A stretch of DNA of 64,000 nt, from assembly GCF_005519465.1 (NCBI RefSeq), contig NZ_CP027859.1:496001-560000 (forward strand), read 5' to 3'. Below the pieces are notes generated by a model, which saw only the letters and a list, made by a program, of their open reading frames with translations, did not search any database and was not told where the DNA came from. The position numbers and the translations under genes are program-made. Origin of the DNA: Streptomyces clavuligerus. Lineage in GTDB: Bacteria; Actinomycetota; Actinomycetes; Streptomycetales; Streptomycetaceae. The first letter of the stretch is position 1. Every line of letters starts with the position of its first letter. Of this stretch, positions 1-7,486 are shown one piece after another.

Positions 1-867
1 GTCTGGGCGATCCCTTTCGGAATCGTCGGCGGTCGGCTGTATCACGTCGCGACGTCGTGGCAGCCGTACTTCGGTCCCGATGGCGATCCGATCAGCGCGC
101 TGTACATCTGGGAGGGTGGTCTCGGCGTCTGGGGTGCCATCGGCCTGGGGGCGGTCGGGGCCTGGATCGGCGCCCGACGCGCCGGCGTGCTGCTGCCGCC
201 GCTGGCCGACGCGGCCGCTCCAGGCATCGCACTGGCACAAGGAATCGGCCGCCTGGGGAACTGGTTCAACAACGAGGTGTACGGAAGCCGTACGGACCTG
301 CCCTGGGGCCTGCGGATCCACGAGTGGGACCAGTCCGTCGGCCGTGCTGTCCTCGGCCCGGACGGCCGACCGGAGATTCTCGGGACGTTCCACCCCGTGT
401 TCCTCTATGAGTTGCTGTGGAACTTCGCCGTGGCCAGCGTCGTGATCTGGGCGGACCGCCGTTGGCGGCTCGGGCACGGCCGCGTCTTCGGGATGTATGT
501 GGCGCTCTACACACTGGGTCGGTTGTGGATCGAGGCGCTGCGCATCGACTCGGCGAACCATGTCTTCGGCCTGCGCCTGAACATCTGGACCGCCATGATT
601 GTGGGGGTGGTGGCCACCGCACTCACCTTGCTGTCGGCGCGGCGGCACCCCGGCCGTGAGGAGTCGCTGCTCCGCGTCGCCGCCGAAGCTGACGGTACCG
701 GTCCAGTGCGGCAGAGTGACGCGCCGGACGACGGCATCGGTCCCGACCGCACCCGGTCTTCCGATCCGAGCGCCGCAGCCAAGTCCGGGGGCGACAAGCC
801 CGACAACGGCAACCGCGATACACAGGCCCCGAGAACGACCCCGGTCGATCACGTGGGAGATGGCTGA
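1..867 (+). CDS. lgt: Prolipoprotein diacylglyceryl transferase (5' truncated)
   Basis: The reading frame is open from the first base, so the N-terminus lies outside the window; 288 residues are visible. Lgt is an integral membrane enzyme that moves diacylglycerol from phosphatidylglycerol to the lipobox cysteine of prolipoproteins. The hallmark segment GRLGNWFNNEVYG is present, followed by a membrane segment with GRLWIEALRID, the C-terminal arginine-containing region conserved in Lgt. A hydrophilic charged tail of about 80 residues follows, as in actinobacterial Lgt. No trp genes are next to it, whereas the housekeeping Streptomyces lgt usually follows trpA. It may therefore be a second copy, as reported for S. 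coelicolor; that is inference. It ends 42 bp before the first short-chain dehydrogenase. Confidence 0.9.
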   Translation, partial: VWAIPFGIVGGRLYHVATSWQPYFGPDGDPISALYIWEGGLGVWGAIGLGAVGAWIGARRAGVLLPPLADAAAPGIALAQGIGRLGNWFNNEVYGSRTDLPWGLRIHEWDQSVGRAVLGPDGRPEILGTFHPVFLYELLWNFAVASVVIWADRRWRLGHGRVFGMYVALYTLGRLWIEALRIDSANHVFGLRLNIWTAMIVGVVATALTLLSARRHPGREESLLRVAAEADGTGPVRQSDAPDDGIGPDRTRSSDPSAAAKSGGDKPDNGNRDTQAPRTTPVDHVGDG

Positions 868-897
868 ATCTCCTCCTCGAAAGGCCCCCATTCTCGC

Positions 898-912
898 TAC
901 AGTTGTGAAATG
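898..912 (+). promoter_or_regulatory. Probable leaderless -10 box of first SDR gene
   Basis: TACAGT (898-903) matches the Streptomyces -10 consensus TANNNT and lies 6 nt before the ATG at 910. No ribosome binding site precedes that ATG, so transcription probably starts at or near the start codon. The -35 region is weak. The second SDR gene has the same layout. Confidence 0.45.
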
Positions 913-1671
913 TCTACCGCTCTCGTCACCGGTGCCACGTCCGGTATCGGGCTGGAATTCACGCGTCAACTGGCCTCCCGCGGGTACGCGGTGGTCCTTG
1001 TCGCCCGGTCCGAAGTCCGTCTGCGGGAGGTGGCCGACGAACTCCAGGCGGCCCACGGCGTCCCAGCCGAGGTTCTCGTCGCCGACCTCGCCCATAGGGC
1101 CGATGTCGACCGGGTCGCCGAGCGGGCCCGGACCGTCGACACGGTGGTGAACAACGCCGGGTTCGGTGCGCGACAGCGATTCCTGGACAATGAGCTCTCC
1201 GTCGAAGAGGAGATGTTCGATGTCCTGTGCAGCGCCGTCCTCGTCATCTGTCATGCCGCGGGCCGGGCAATGAAAGAGCGCGGCAGGGGACAGATCATCA
1301 ATGTGTCCAGCGTCGCCGGCTGGCTCGCCTCCGGTACGTACTCGGCGGCCAAATCGTGGGTCACCGTTTTCAGCGAGAGTCTCGCGGGCGAACTCGCCCC
1401 TTCCGGAGTCACCGTCACCGCTTTGTGCCCCGGCTTCGTCCGTACGGAGTTCCACCAGCGTGCCGGAATAGAGACTGGAGCGATCCCGGGTCGAGCCTGG
1501 CTCGACGCCCGGACCGTTGTGCGCGCCTGTCTGCGGGACGCCGACAGGCGCAAGGTGATCTCTTTACCGAGCCCGCTCTACAAAGGAATCGTCATCGCCG
1601 CGCGCTTGGCTCCCCGACGCCTTCTGCGATGGAGCGGCACATCTGTCGCGCGGGCCCGTCTGTCCCATTGA
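910..1671 (+). CDS. Short-chain dehydrogenase/reductase (tandem copy 1)
   Basis: This 253-residue classical SDR oxidoreductase has the NAD(P) motif TGATSGIG at residues 7-14, NNAGFG near 81-86, a catalytic serine near 134 and the Y144-x3-K148 pair in GTYSAAKSW. It probably reduces or oxidises a keto or hydroxy group; the substrate is unknown. It aligns without gaps to the next gene through at least the catalytic region, so the two are a recent tandem duplication. There is no Shine-Dalgarno sequence, and a -10 box close to the ATG points to leaderless translation. Codon 219 is TTA (1564-1566), the rare leucine codon read by bldA tRNA, which the second copy lacks. An MMPL exporter follows downstream, suggesting a role in lipid or polyketide tailoring. 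Confidence 0.9.
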   Translation: MSTALVTGATSGIGLEFTRQLASRGYAVVLVARSEVRLREVADELQAAHGVPAEVLVADLAHRADVDRVAERARTVDTVVNNAGFGARQRFLDNELSVEEEMFDVLCSAVLVICHAAGRAMKERGRGQIINVSSVAGWLASGTYSAAKSWVTVFSESLAGELAPSGVTVTALCPGFVRTEFHQRAGIETGAIPGRAWLDARTVVRACLRDADRRKVISLPSPLYKGIVIAARLAPRRLLRWSGTSVARARLSH

Positions 1672-1672
1672 A

Positions 1673-1708
1673 CTGACAGCCCTGGTTCTCTCGGATACCC
1701 TCTGTGAT
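1673..1708 (+). promoter_or_regulatory. Leaderless promoter of second SDR gene
   Basis: CTGACA (1673-1678) and TACCCT (1696-1701) are separated by 17 bp, matching the principal Streptomyces sigma factor consensus. The -10 ends 7 nt before the ATG at 1709 and there is no ribosome binding site, so the transcript is probably leaderless. The promoter begins immediately after the stop codon of the first SDR. Confidence 0.55.
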
Positions 1709-2470
1709 ATGGCTACTGCGCTCGTTACCGGAGCCACATCGGGAATTGGGTTGGAGTTCGCATGTCAACTCGGCGCGCGCGGCCACCATCTCGTCCTTGT
1801 CGCCCCCGAGGCCGACCTTCTTCAGCGGGTCTGCGGCGAACTCTCCGAGACATACGGGGTCGAGACCGAGGCCGTCCTCGCCGACTTGTCCGTTCGGGCT
1901 GACGTCGAGCGTGTCGCGGAACGCGCGCGCACGGTCGACTTCCTCGTCAACAACGCTGGTTTCGGGCTCCAGAAGTGGTTCCTCAACAACGAGCGTGCCG
2001 CTGAGGAGGCCCTCTTCGACGTCCTGTGCCGCGCGGTGCTCGTCGTCAGTCATGCCGCGGGGCGTTCCATGCGCGACCGGGGCCACGGCACGATAGTCAA
2101 CGTGGCCAGCGCCGCGGGCTGGGTCGCGGGAGGGACGTACTCCGCGGCCAAGTCGTGGGTCATCTCGTTCAGCGAGGGGCTTGCGTCCGAACTGGCCGCC
2201 ACGGGGGTCACCGTGACGGTGCTGTGCCCGGGCTTCGTACGGACGGAGTTCCACCGACGAGCCCGGATCAGCCTCGACAAGCTTCCCGGGCCCCTGTGGC
2301 TCGACGCGCGGCGGGTCGTCCGTGACTGCCTCGCCGACGTCGACAAGGGCACGGTGATCTCCGTGCCGAGTCCGATCTACAAGACATTGGTGTGGCTGGC
2401 CCGCATCGCACCGCGTCGACTCGTCCGCAGCGGTGGCCCGCTCACCAAACACCGCCCGCCCCTGAGGTGA
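1709..2470 (+). CDS. Short-chain dehydrogenase/reductase (tandem copy 2)
   Basis: This 253-residue SDR is a close paralogue of the preceding gene. TGATSGIG (7-14), NNAGFG (81-86), Ser134, Tyr144 and Lys148 sit at identical positions, and long stretches such as ERARTVD and CPGFVRTEFH are shared. The catalytic residues are intact, so both copies are predicted to be active, perhaps on successive intermediates. It has its own promoter close to the ATG. The MMPL gene starts 20 bp after its stop codon, so these two are probably co-transcribed. The reaction is not identifiable from sequence. Confidence 0.9.
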   Translation: MATALVTGATSGIGLEFACQLGARGHHLVLVAPEADLLQRVCGELSETYGVETEAVLADLSVRADVERVAERARTVDFLVNNAGFGLQKWFLNNERAAEEALFDVLCRAVLVVSHAAGRSMRDRGHGTIVNVASAAGWVAGGTYSAAKSWVISFSEGLASELAATGVTVTVLCPGFVRTEFHRRARISLDKLPGPLWLDARRVVRDCLADVDKGTVISVPSPIYKTLVWLARIAPRRLVRSGGPLTKHRPPLR

Positions 2471-2490
2471 GAGCGGTCGGGGAGGGACCC

Positions 2491-4650
2491 ATGAGCGCAG
2501 CGACGCACGACGGCCGGGCCGCACGGGCCGTCGCGGCGGTGAGCCGGGCGTGCGTCCGGCACAGGTTCGTCGTGATCGGTGCGTGGCTGCTCGTGGTGGC
2601 GGCACTGATGACCGGCGCGAAAGTGCTGGGCACTCCGACGGACAACGACGTCAGTCTGCCGGGCACTGACTCCCAACTCGTGCGGGACCTGAGCGTGACA
2701 CCGCCCACATCCGGGATCGTGATCGTCACGGCCCCGGCAGGGCGGCTGGACGACGGCACCCGCTCCCGTGCGCTGGCGGCGACAGCCGCCTCCCTGCGGC
2801 GGGTGGCGCACGTGACCGTGGTGAAGCCGCCCTCGGCGAAAGAAGGTTCGCTGGCGGCGGACGGCCGCACCGGCTGGTTCACGATCGGTATGGATGTCCG
2901 CCGGGCGGACCTCACCGAGCAGAGGGCACGCGCCGTCATGGATTCCGCCCGGCCTGCGGCCGACGCCGGCCTGCGGCCGATGCCGGGTGCGGCATTCGCC
3001 CAGGCCATCGATGGCTCGGGCGGCCACCGCACCGAGTACCTCGGTCTGACCCTGGCCGCACTCGTCCTCTTCTTCACACTCGGCGGGCTCCTCGGCGCGA
3101 TACTGCCCCTGCTGACCTCGGCGCTCTCGCTGATCGCGACGTTGGCGACCATAGGACTCGCCGGGAACGCCACCTCGATCCCCACCGTGGCGACGACCAT
3201 CGCGACCATGGTCGGCCTCGGCGTCGGCATCGACTACGCGCTGTTTGTGCTCAGCCGGTTCCGGGAGTCGGCGCGGGCGGACCTTCCGGTACCGGAGGCC
3301 ATCGGACGCGCGCTCGGCGACTCGGGCACGGCGGTGGCCTTCGCTGGTGTGACGGTCGCGGTGGCACTTGCGGGGCTCGGCCTCACTGAGGTGCCACTCC
3401 TTCAGACGCTCGCCTGGACATCCGGGATCGCGGTGCTGTTCGCCGTTCTGTCCACACTCACCCTGCTCCCCGCGCTGACGTCGCTCGCCGGGCGTCGGCT
3501 GGCCCGCGGAGGGGTACTGTGCAACCGGCTGAGTCGGGGGCTCCGTCGCCGAGCCGGATCCACTGGCGACGGCGGCTACTGGGCACGCCAGGCCGACCGG
3601 GTGACTCGTCGGCCCTGGCTCGCCGGTGGTTCCGCGCTCGTGCTGTTGGCCCTGCTCACCGCACCCGCGGCCGACCTGCGGCTCGGCCAGCTCGACGCCG
3701 GTTCGTCGCCGTCGTCCACTGCGGTCCGCCAAGCCGACGACGTCATCTCGGAGGCGTTCGGCCCGGGCACGGGGTCGCCGCTCACTGTGCTCGGCCGACT
3801 GCCGACGCCGGCCACCGATGCCGGGGACCCTCGCGTTGCCCAGTTCGTGGCGGAGGTGCGCACCCAGCCGGGCGTGGCCTTTGTCGGGCCGGTGACGTCG
3901 TCCAGCGATGGGCGAGTCGTCACCGTGTCGGCCATTTCCTCGGCTTCGGGCGGTGACTCGGCGACGGCTGATCTCGTCCACCGGTTGCGCGGCTTGTCCG
4001 TGCCAGGCGTGGCGGTGCATGTCGGCGGGACAACCGCCGCGCGTGTGGACCTCGCCGAACGCGTCACGTCCAAGCTGCCGGTCGTCATCGGAGTCGTGCT
4101 GCTGCTGTCGGTGTCCGTCTTGCTGCTGGCCTTCCGGGCGCCGCTGGTCGCTCTCAAGGCTGCCGTGATGGATGTCGTCTCTGTCGGGGCGGCCTACGGT
4201 GCCCTGACGGCCGTGTTCACCTGGGGATGGGGCGTGACATGGCTCGGGCTCTCCGGTCCGGTGCCCATTCCGAGCTATGTGCCACTCATGCTGTTTGCCC
4301 TGTTGTTCGGCCTGTCGATGGACTATGAGGTGTTCCTGCTGTCCGTCGTCCAACAGCGCTGGAACATATCGAAGGACAACCTGAGATCGGTGCGCGAGGG
4401 TTTGACGGCCACCGGCGGTGTGATCACCGCTGCGGCAATGATCATGATCGGGGTGTTTCTCGCGTTCGTGTCCAACAACGACCCGACGATCAAGATGTTC
4501 GGCACCGGAATGGCGGTCGCGATCGCTGTCGATGTGACCGTCGTCCGCGGTCTGCTTGTCCCGGCGACGATGGCGCTGCTCGGCGACCTCACCTGGTGGA
4601 CGCCGCGCCGTCGGCGGGCGGAGGACCTGCACCGCGCCGAGGCGGCCTGA
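2491..4650 (+). CDS. MMPL/RND family lipid exporter
   Basis: This 719-residue MMPL transporter has the expected two-fold repeat: each half has a transmembrane helix, a periplasmic loop, then a helix bundle. The proton-relay Asp-Tyr pairs are visible in GVGIDYALF (about residue 245) and LSMDYEVFLL (about 610). The family moves lipids or hydrophobic metabolites across the cytoplasmic membrane using proton motive force. The ATG at 2491 is chosen because GGAGGG lies 5 nt upstream; the frame is open further upstream but overlaps the SDR gene. Its 3' end overlaps the convergent PAP2 gene by 62 bp. Context suggests it exports the product of the adjacent lipid/polyketide operon. Confidence 0.9.
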   Translation: MSAATHDGRAARAVAAVSRACVRHRFVVIGAWLLVVAALMTGAKVLGTPTDNDVSLPGTDSQLVRDLSVTPPTSGIVIVTAPAGRLDDGTRSRALAATAASLRRVAHVTVVKPPSAKEGSLAADGRTGWFTIGMDVRRADLTEQRARAVMDSARPAADAGLRPMPGAAFAQAIDGSGGHRTEYLGLTLAALVLFFTLGGLLGAILPLLTSALSLIATLATIGLAGNATSIPTVATTIATMVGLGVGIDYALFVLSRFRESARADLPVPEAIGRALGDSGTAVAFAGVTVAVALAGLGLTEVPLLQTLAWTSGIAVLFAVLSTLTLLPALTSLAGRRLARGGVLCNRLSRGLRRRAGSTGDGGYWARQADRVTRRPWLAGGSALVLLALLTAPAADLRLGQLDAGSSPSSTAVRQADDVISEAFGPGTGSPLTVLGRLPTPATDAGDPRVAQFVAEVRTQPGVAFVGPVTSSSDGRVVTVSAISSASGGDSATADLVHRLRGLSVPGVAVHVGGTTAARVDLAERVTSKLPVVIGVVLLLSVSVLLLAFRAPLVALKAAVMDVVSVGAAYGALTAVFTWGWGVTWLGLSGPVPIPSYVPLMLFALLFGLSMDYEVFLLSVVQQRWNISKDNLRSVREGLTATGGVITAAAMIMIGVFLAFVSNNDPTIKMFGTGMAVAIAVDVTVVRGLLVPATMALLGDLTWWTPRRRRAEDLHRAEAA

Positions 4651-5551
4651 CGGGGGGCGACTCTCCCGATCGGGAAGCGCCTGTGCGCCGCACGACGTGG
4701 ACCGTGGTGGCGAAGACAAGGCCGGCGATGGCCATGCCGACGATCCCGTCGACGATGTAGTGATGGTTGAGGTAGACCGAGGCCAGGAGAACGAGGCCGA
4801 AGAAGCCCGCCGTGACGACGCGGAGGGAGCGGTATCTCCACGCGAACAGGGCCGCGAGGAAGGTTTGTCCTACGTGGAGGGATGGCAGCGCGCCGAAGAC
4901 GCTCGAACTGCCGCTGTACTGCGAGGAGAACCACGAGATGCCCAGAAGCCGGTCGAACCGCAGGCCACCGGCCGCCTCCGGTGGTGCGGTGGCCACGGCC
5001 GGGCCGGTGCCGTATCTCTCGACGTACCAGGGCGGCGCCGTCGGATGGAGGAGGTGGATGGTATAGCCGATGAGGTGCAGCGCGAGCAGCGCCCAGGTGA
5101 TGGCCTGTGCCTCCACACGTCGCGCCCCGAACCTCCACCAGGCGGCCAGGGCGATGAAGCCGACCATGAACAAGAGGTAGACCAGACCGCAGAGGGCGTC
5201 GAGAACCGGTGTCGTGTGGTCCTGCATCCACTCCGCCGGTGTCATCGGACCATGATCCGTCCGCACACCGAACCAGGCCAACTCCCAGTCGCGGGGGCCG
5301 GTGACGTTGATCCTCACACCTGTTACCGCAGGTGAGAGCACGCGTTGCCTGTCGTACACGAGGAACTGGATGAGCAACGGGGACGCGAAGAGCGCGAAGG
5401 CCCGCCACCGGTGACACATGGCGACGACCACCGCTGCCACCCCGCCGAGGAGCAGCCGGAAGACCGGCGGACCGTTCGACATGATCAGGTAGGAGATATA
5501 CGCGACGCCCGCAACGCGGGTTACAACAGTGAAGCTCAGTACCCGGGGCAC
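4589..5551 (-). CDS. PAP2-family phosphatase, multi-spanning membrane protein
   Basis: This protein of about 320 residues has several hydrophobic helices and the two late PAP2 motifs: LPSLHV (about 222-227) and NHHYIVD (about 262-268). These are the C2 and C3 blocks that supply the catalytic histidines in lipid phosphatases and phosphotransferases. It probably removes or transfers a phosphate or phospho-head group on a lipid at the membrane. The GTG at 5551 is preferred because it lies 4 nt after the hydroxylase stop codon, implying translational coupling; an upstream ATG in the same frame would overlap that gene by 160 bp. It is the last gene of the minus-strand operon and carries a proline- and arginine-rich tail. 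Confidence 0.8.
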   Translation of the reverse strand: MPRVLSFTVVTRVAGVAYISYLIMSNGPPVFRLLLGGVAAVVVAMCHRWRAFALFASPLLIQFLVYDRQRVLSPAVTGVRINVTGPRDWELAWFGVRTDHGPMTPAEWMQDHTTPVLDALCGLVYLLFMVGFIALAAWWRFGARRVEAQAITWALLALHLIGYTIHLLHPTAPPWYVERYGTGPAVATAPPEAAGGLRFDRLLGISWFSSQYSGSSSVFGALPSLHVGQTFLAALFAWRYRSLRVVTAGFFGLVLLASVYLNHHYIVDGIVGMAIAGLVFATTVHVVRRTGASRSGESPPVRPPRRGAGPPPADGAASTR

Positions 5552-5555
5552 GCCG

Positions 5556-6170
5556 TCACCGTGGGGAGGACGGCGCTGCGGAGTCCCGAACGTCCCGCAC
5601 CCTGCGCACCAGAACGTAGTCCTCCGCGAAGGCGTCGGCCAGTTGCCCTGTCTCGGGGTCGAACAGCCATGGCATCGCATGCCGCTCGGGTACCGCCAGG
5701 GGGGTCTCGAACGGCTCATAGGTGCCGAAGACGCGATCCCAAGCGGTTGTGGTCACGCCGAAATTTTGTCGCGGGGTATGGAAGTGATGCTGGGTGTGGT
5801 GCAGTCGCATCCACCGTCCATAGGCCGTACGCGGCGGCCTCAGATGGATGATCCGGTGAAGTGCCTCATAGGCGACGTAGGCAAGACCGAGTCCGCACGG
5901 GAATGCCACAGCGTCGAAATGTCCGAGGGCGAGCCGGAGCAGCACGATGAGGGTGACGACCACAAAGGCGAGTGTGAGGAGCTTGCGGGGCCAGCCGACG
6001 ATATGCAGCAGATTCGCGTGGTGGAGTGCGTGCTCTTTCGCGAACGGGTTGCGGAGCCGGCGGGAATGGAAGACCTGCCCGTGCAGGAGCCACTCAAGAA
6101 GAGTCCACGCCAGTACTCCCCCGGCGAAATAGGCCAGCGTTCCTGCTGGATCGGCAACCGATTGGGCCAT
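5556..6170 (-). CDS. Fatty acid hydroxylase / sterol desaturase superfamily protein
   Basis: This 204-residue membrane di-iron enzyme has the histidine clusters of the fatty acid hydroxylase superfamily: H30/H35, HALHH at 47-51, H105/H109 and HHTQHH at 124-129. Hydrophobic segments lie between them. Members hydroxylate or desaturate acyl chains, sterols or carotenoids at an oxo-bridged di-iron centre. The ATG at 6170 is chosen because AGGGGA precedes it; the open frame extends further without resemblance to the family. It lies 119 bp downstream of the ketosynthase and 4 nt before the PAP2 start, so it belongs to the operon and probably oxygenates the acyl product. Confidence 0.85.
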   Translation of the reverse strand: MAQSVADPAGTLAYFAGGVLAWTLLEWLLHGQVFHSRRLRNPFAKEHALHHANLLHIVGWPRKLLTLAFVVVTLIVLLRLALGHFDAVAFPCGLGLAYVAYEALHRIIHLRPPRTAYGRWMRLHHTQHHFHTPRQNFGVTTTAWDRVFGTYEPFETPLAVPERHAMPWLFDPETGQLADAFAEDYVLVRRVRDVRDSAAPSSPR

Positions 6171-6289
6171 GGTTCCCCTGCTTTCCAGGCTGCTTGTGTG
6201 CGACTGTGCGGTGATTTTCGATGAATTCCTTGCGTCCCAGCGGCAAGGCACCGTCTTGTGCCGGCCAGCACCGGATCGTGCGCCGTGAG

Positions 6290-7486
6290 TCAGAGCCGCC
6301 CGAACACCACTGAGGCGTTGAGACCCCCGAACGCGAACGAGTTCGACATCACCGTCCGGGTCCGGTGCTCCCGCGCGGTGTTCGGCACACAGTCGAGATC
6401 GCACGCGGGGTCAGGCGCGTCGAAGTTGGCGGTGGGGGGCAGCACGCCGTGTTCGAGGGCCAGGAGGGCTGCCAGCGCCTCGATCCCACCGGCGGCGCCG
6501 AGGGCGTGACCGGTGGTGCCTTTCGTCGAGGACATGACGGGTACCGAGCCGACCCCGAAAACGGTCTTGAGCGCCGCTGTCTCGGTCCGGTCATTGGCGA
6601 TCGTGCCTGTTCCATGGGCGTTGACGTAGTCGATCTCGGCCCGGGAGACGCTCGCCGAGCGAAGAGCGCCAGTCATGGCCGAGGCCATTCCTTCGGCACA
6701 GGGCCGGGTGAGATGACCCGCGTCCGCGCTCGAACCGGCGCCGAGCACCCGTGCCCGGGGTACGAACCCCCTTGCGCGCGCGTGCTCAGCCGACTCAAGC
6801 ACCAACACGCCCGCGCCCTCGGCGAGGACAAGCCCGGTGCGGCCCGCGGCGAACGGCCGGCAGGTGTCCTCGGACAACACGCCGATGGCCTGCCAGGCAC
6901 TCAGGGCACCCTCAGCGAGATACGAATCGGTGCCGCCGCACACAGCCACGTCGACGACACCCGACTCGATGAGCTGCGCGGCGATCCCGATCGAGTGCGT
7001 CCCCGACGCACAGGCACTGGCGACAACGAAGGCAGGTCCGCGGAATCCGAACGTCATGGAGATCCAGCTGGCCGCGGAACTGCTCATCATCTTCGGCACG
7101 GTGAGCGGGCTGAGTTGCAGCTGGCCCTGCCGGTAGAACCGCTCGTACTCCTCGTCCAGGGTGGCGACACCCGCCGCGCCGCTTCCGACGATCACGGCGA
7201 CCCGCCCAGGGTCGCAGGAGTCGGTGGTCAGGCCGGCGTCCTCCAGCGCACTCCGGGTGGCCGCCACGGCCAGCAGTGCCGACCGATCGCACAACGCGGG
7301 ATGGGAGACAGCCGATCCTGCGATGAACTCCGAGGAGCGGATCTCCGCCACCGGCACCCCCACCTGGGGGCAGCCGGACGGCGGCGCGAACTTCAGGGAC
7401 GGCTCGACAAGGCCGCTCCAGAACTCTTCCAGGCTCGCCCCCAGGGGAGTCAGCGCCCCGAGCCCGCTGACACAGACGTCCTTCAT
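6290..7486 (-). CDS. Free-standing FabF-type beta-ketoacyl synthase
   Basis: This 398-residue condensing enzyme has an intact Cys-His-His triad: C159 in SACASGTHS, H291 in NAHGTGT and H327 in STKGTTGHALGAAG, with Lys322 of the same block. It should catalyse decarboxylative Claisen condensation of an acyl group with malonyl-ACP. The start codon overlaps the stop of the upstream KR-ACP gene in ATGA, so the two are translationally coupled and probably made in equal amounts. No acyltransferase domain is attached, so the malonyl loader must act in trans, presumably FabD. The length is normal for FabF rather than for a modular PKS domain. Confidence 0.92.
   Translation of the reverse strand: MKDVCVSGLGALTPLGASLEEFWSGLVEPSLKFAPPSGCPQVGVPVAEIRSSEFIAGSAVSHPALCDRSALLAVAATRSALEDAGLTTDSCDPGRVAVIVGSGAAGVATLDEEYERFYRQGQLQLSPLTVPKMMSSSAASWISMTFGFRGPAFVVASACASGTHSIGIAAQLIESGVVDVAVCGGTDSYLAEGALSAWQAIGVLSEDTCRPFAAGRTGLVLAEGAGVLVLESAEHARARGFVPRARVLGAGSSADAGHLTRPCAEGMASAMTGALRSASVSRAEIDYVNAHGTGTIANDRTETAALKTVFGVGSVPVMSSTKGTTGHALGAAGGIEALAALLALEHGVLPPTANFDAPDPACDLDCVPNTAREHRTRTVMSNSFAFGGLNASVVFGRL

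Noticed and set aside
2377..4719. Long minus-strand frame opposite the MMPL gene
   Set aside because: Arg/His/Gly-rich shadow of an obvious transporter.
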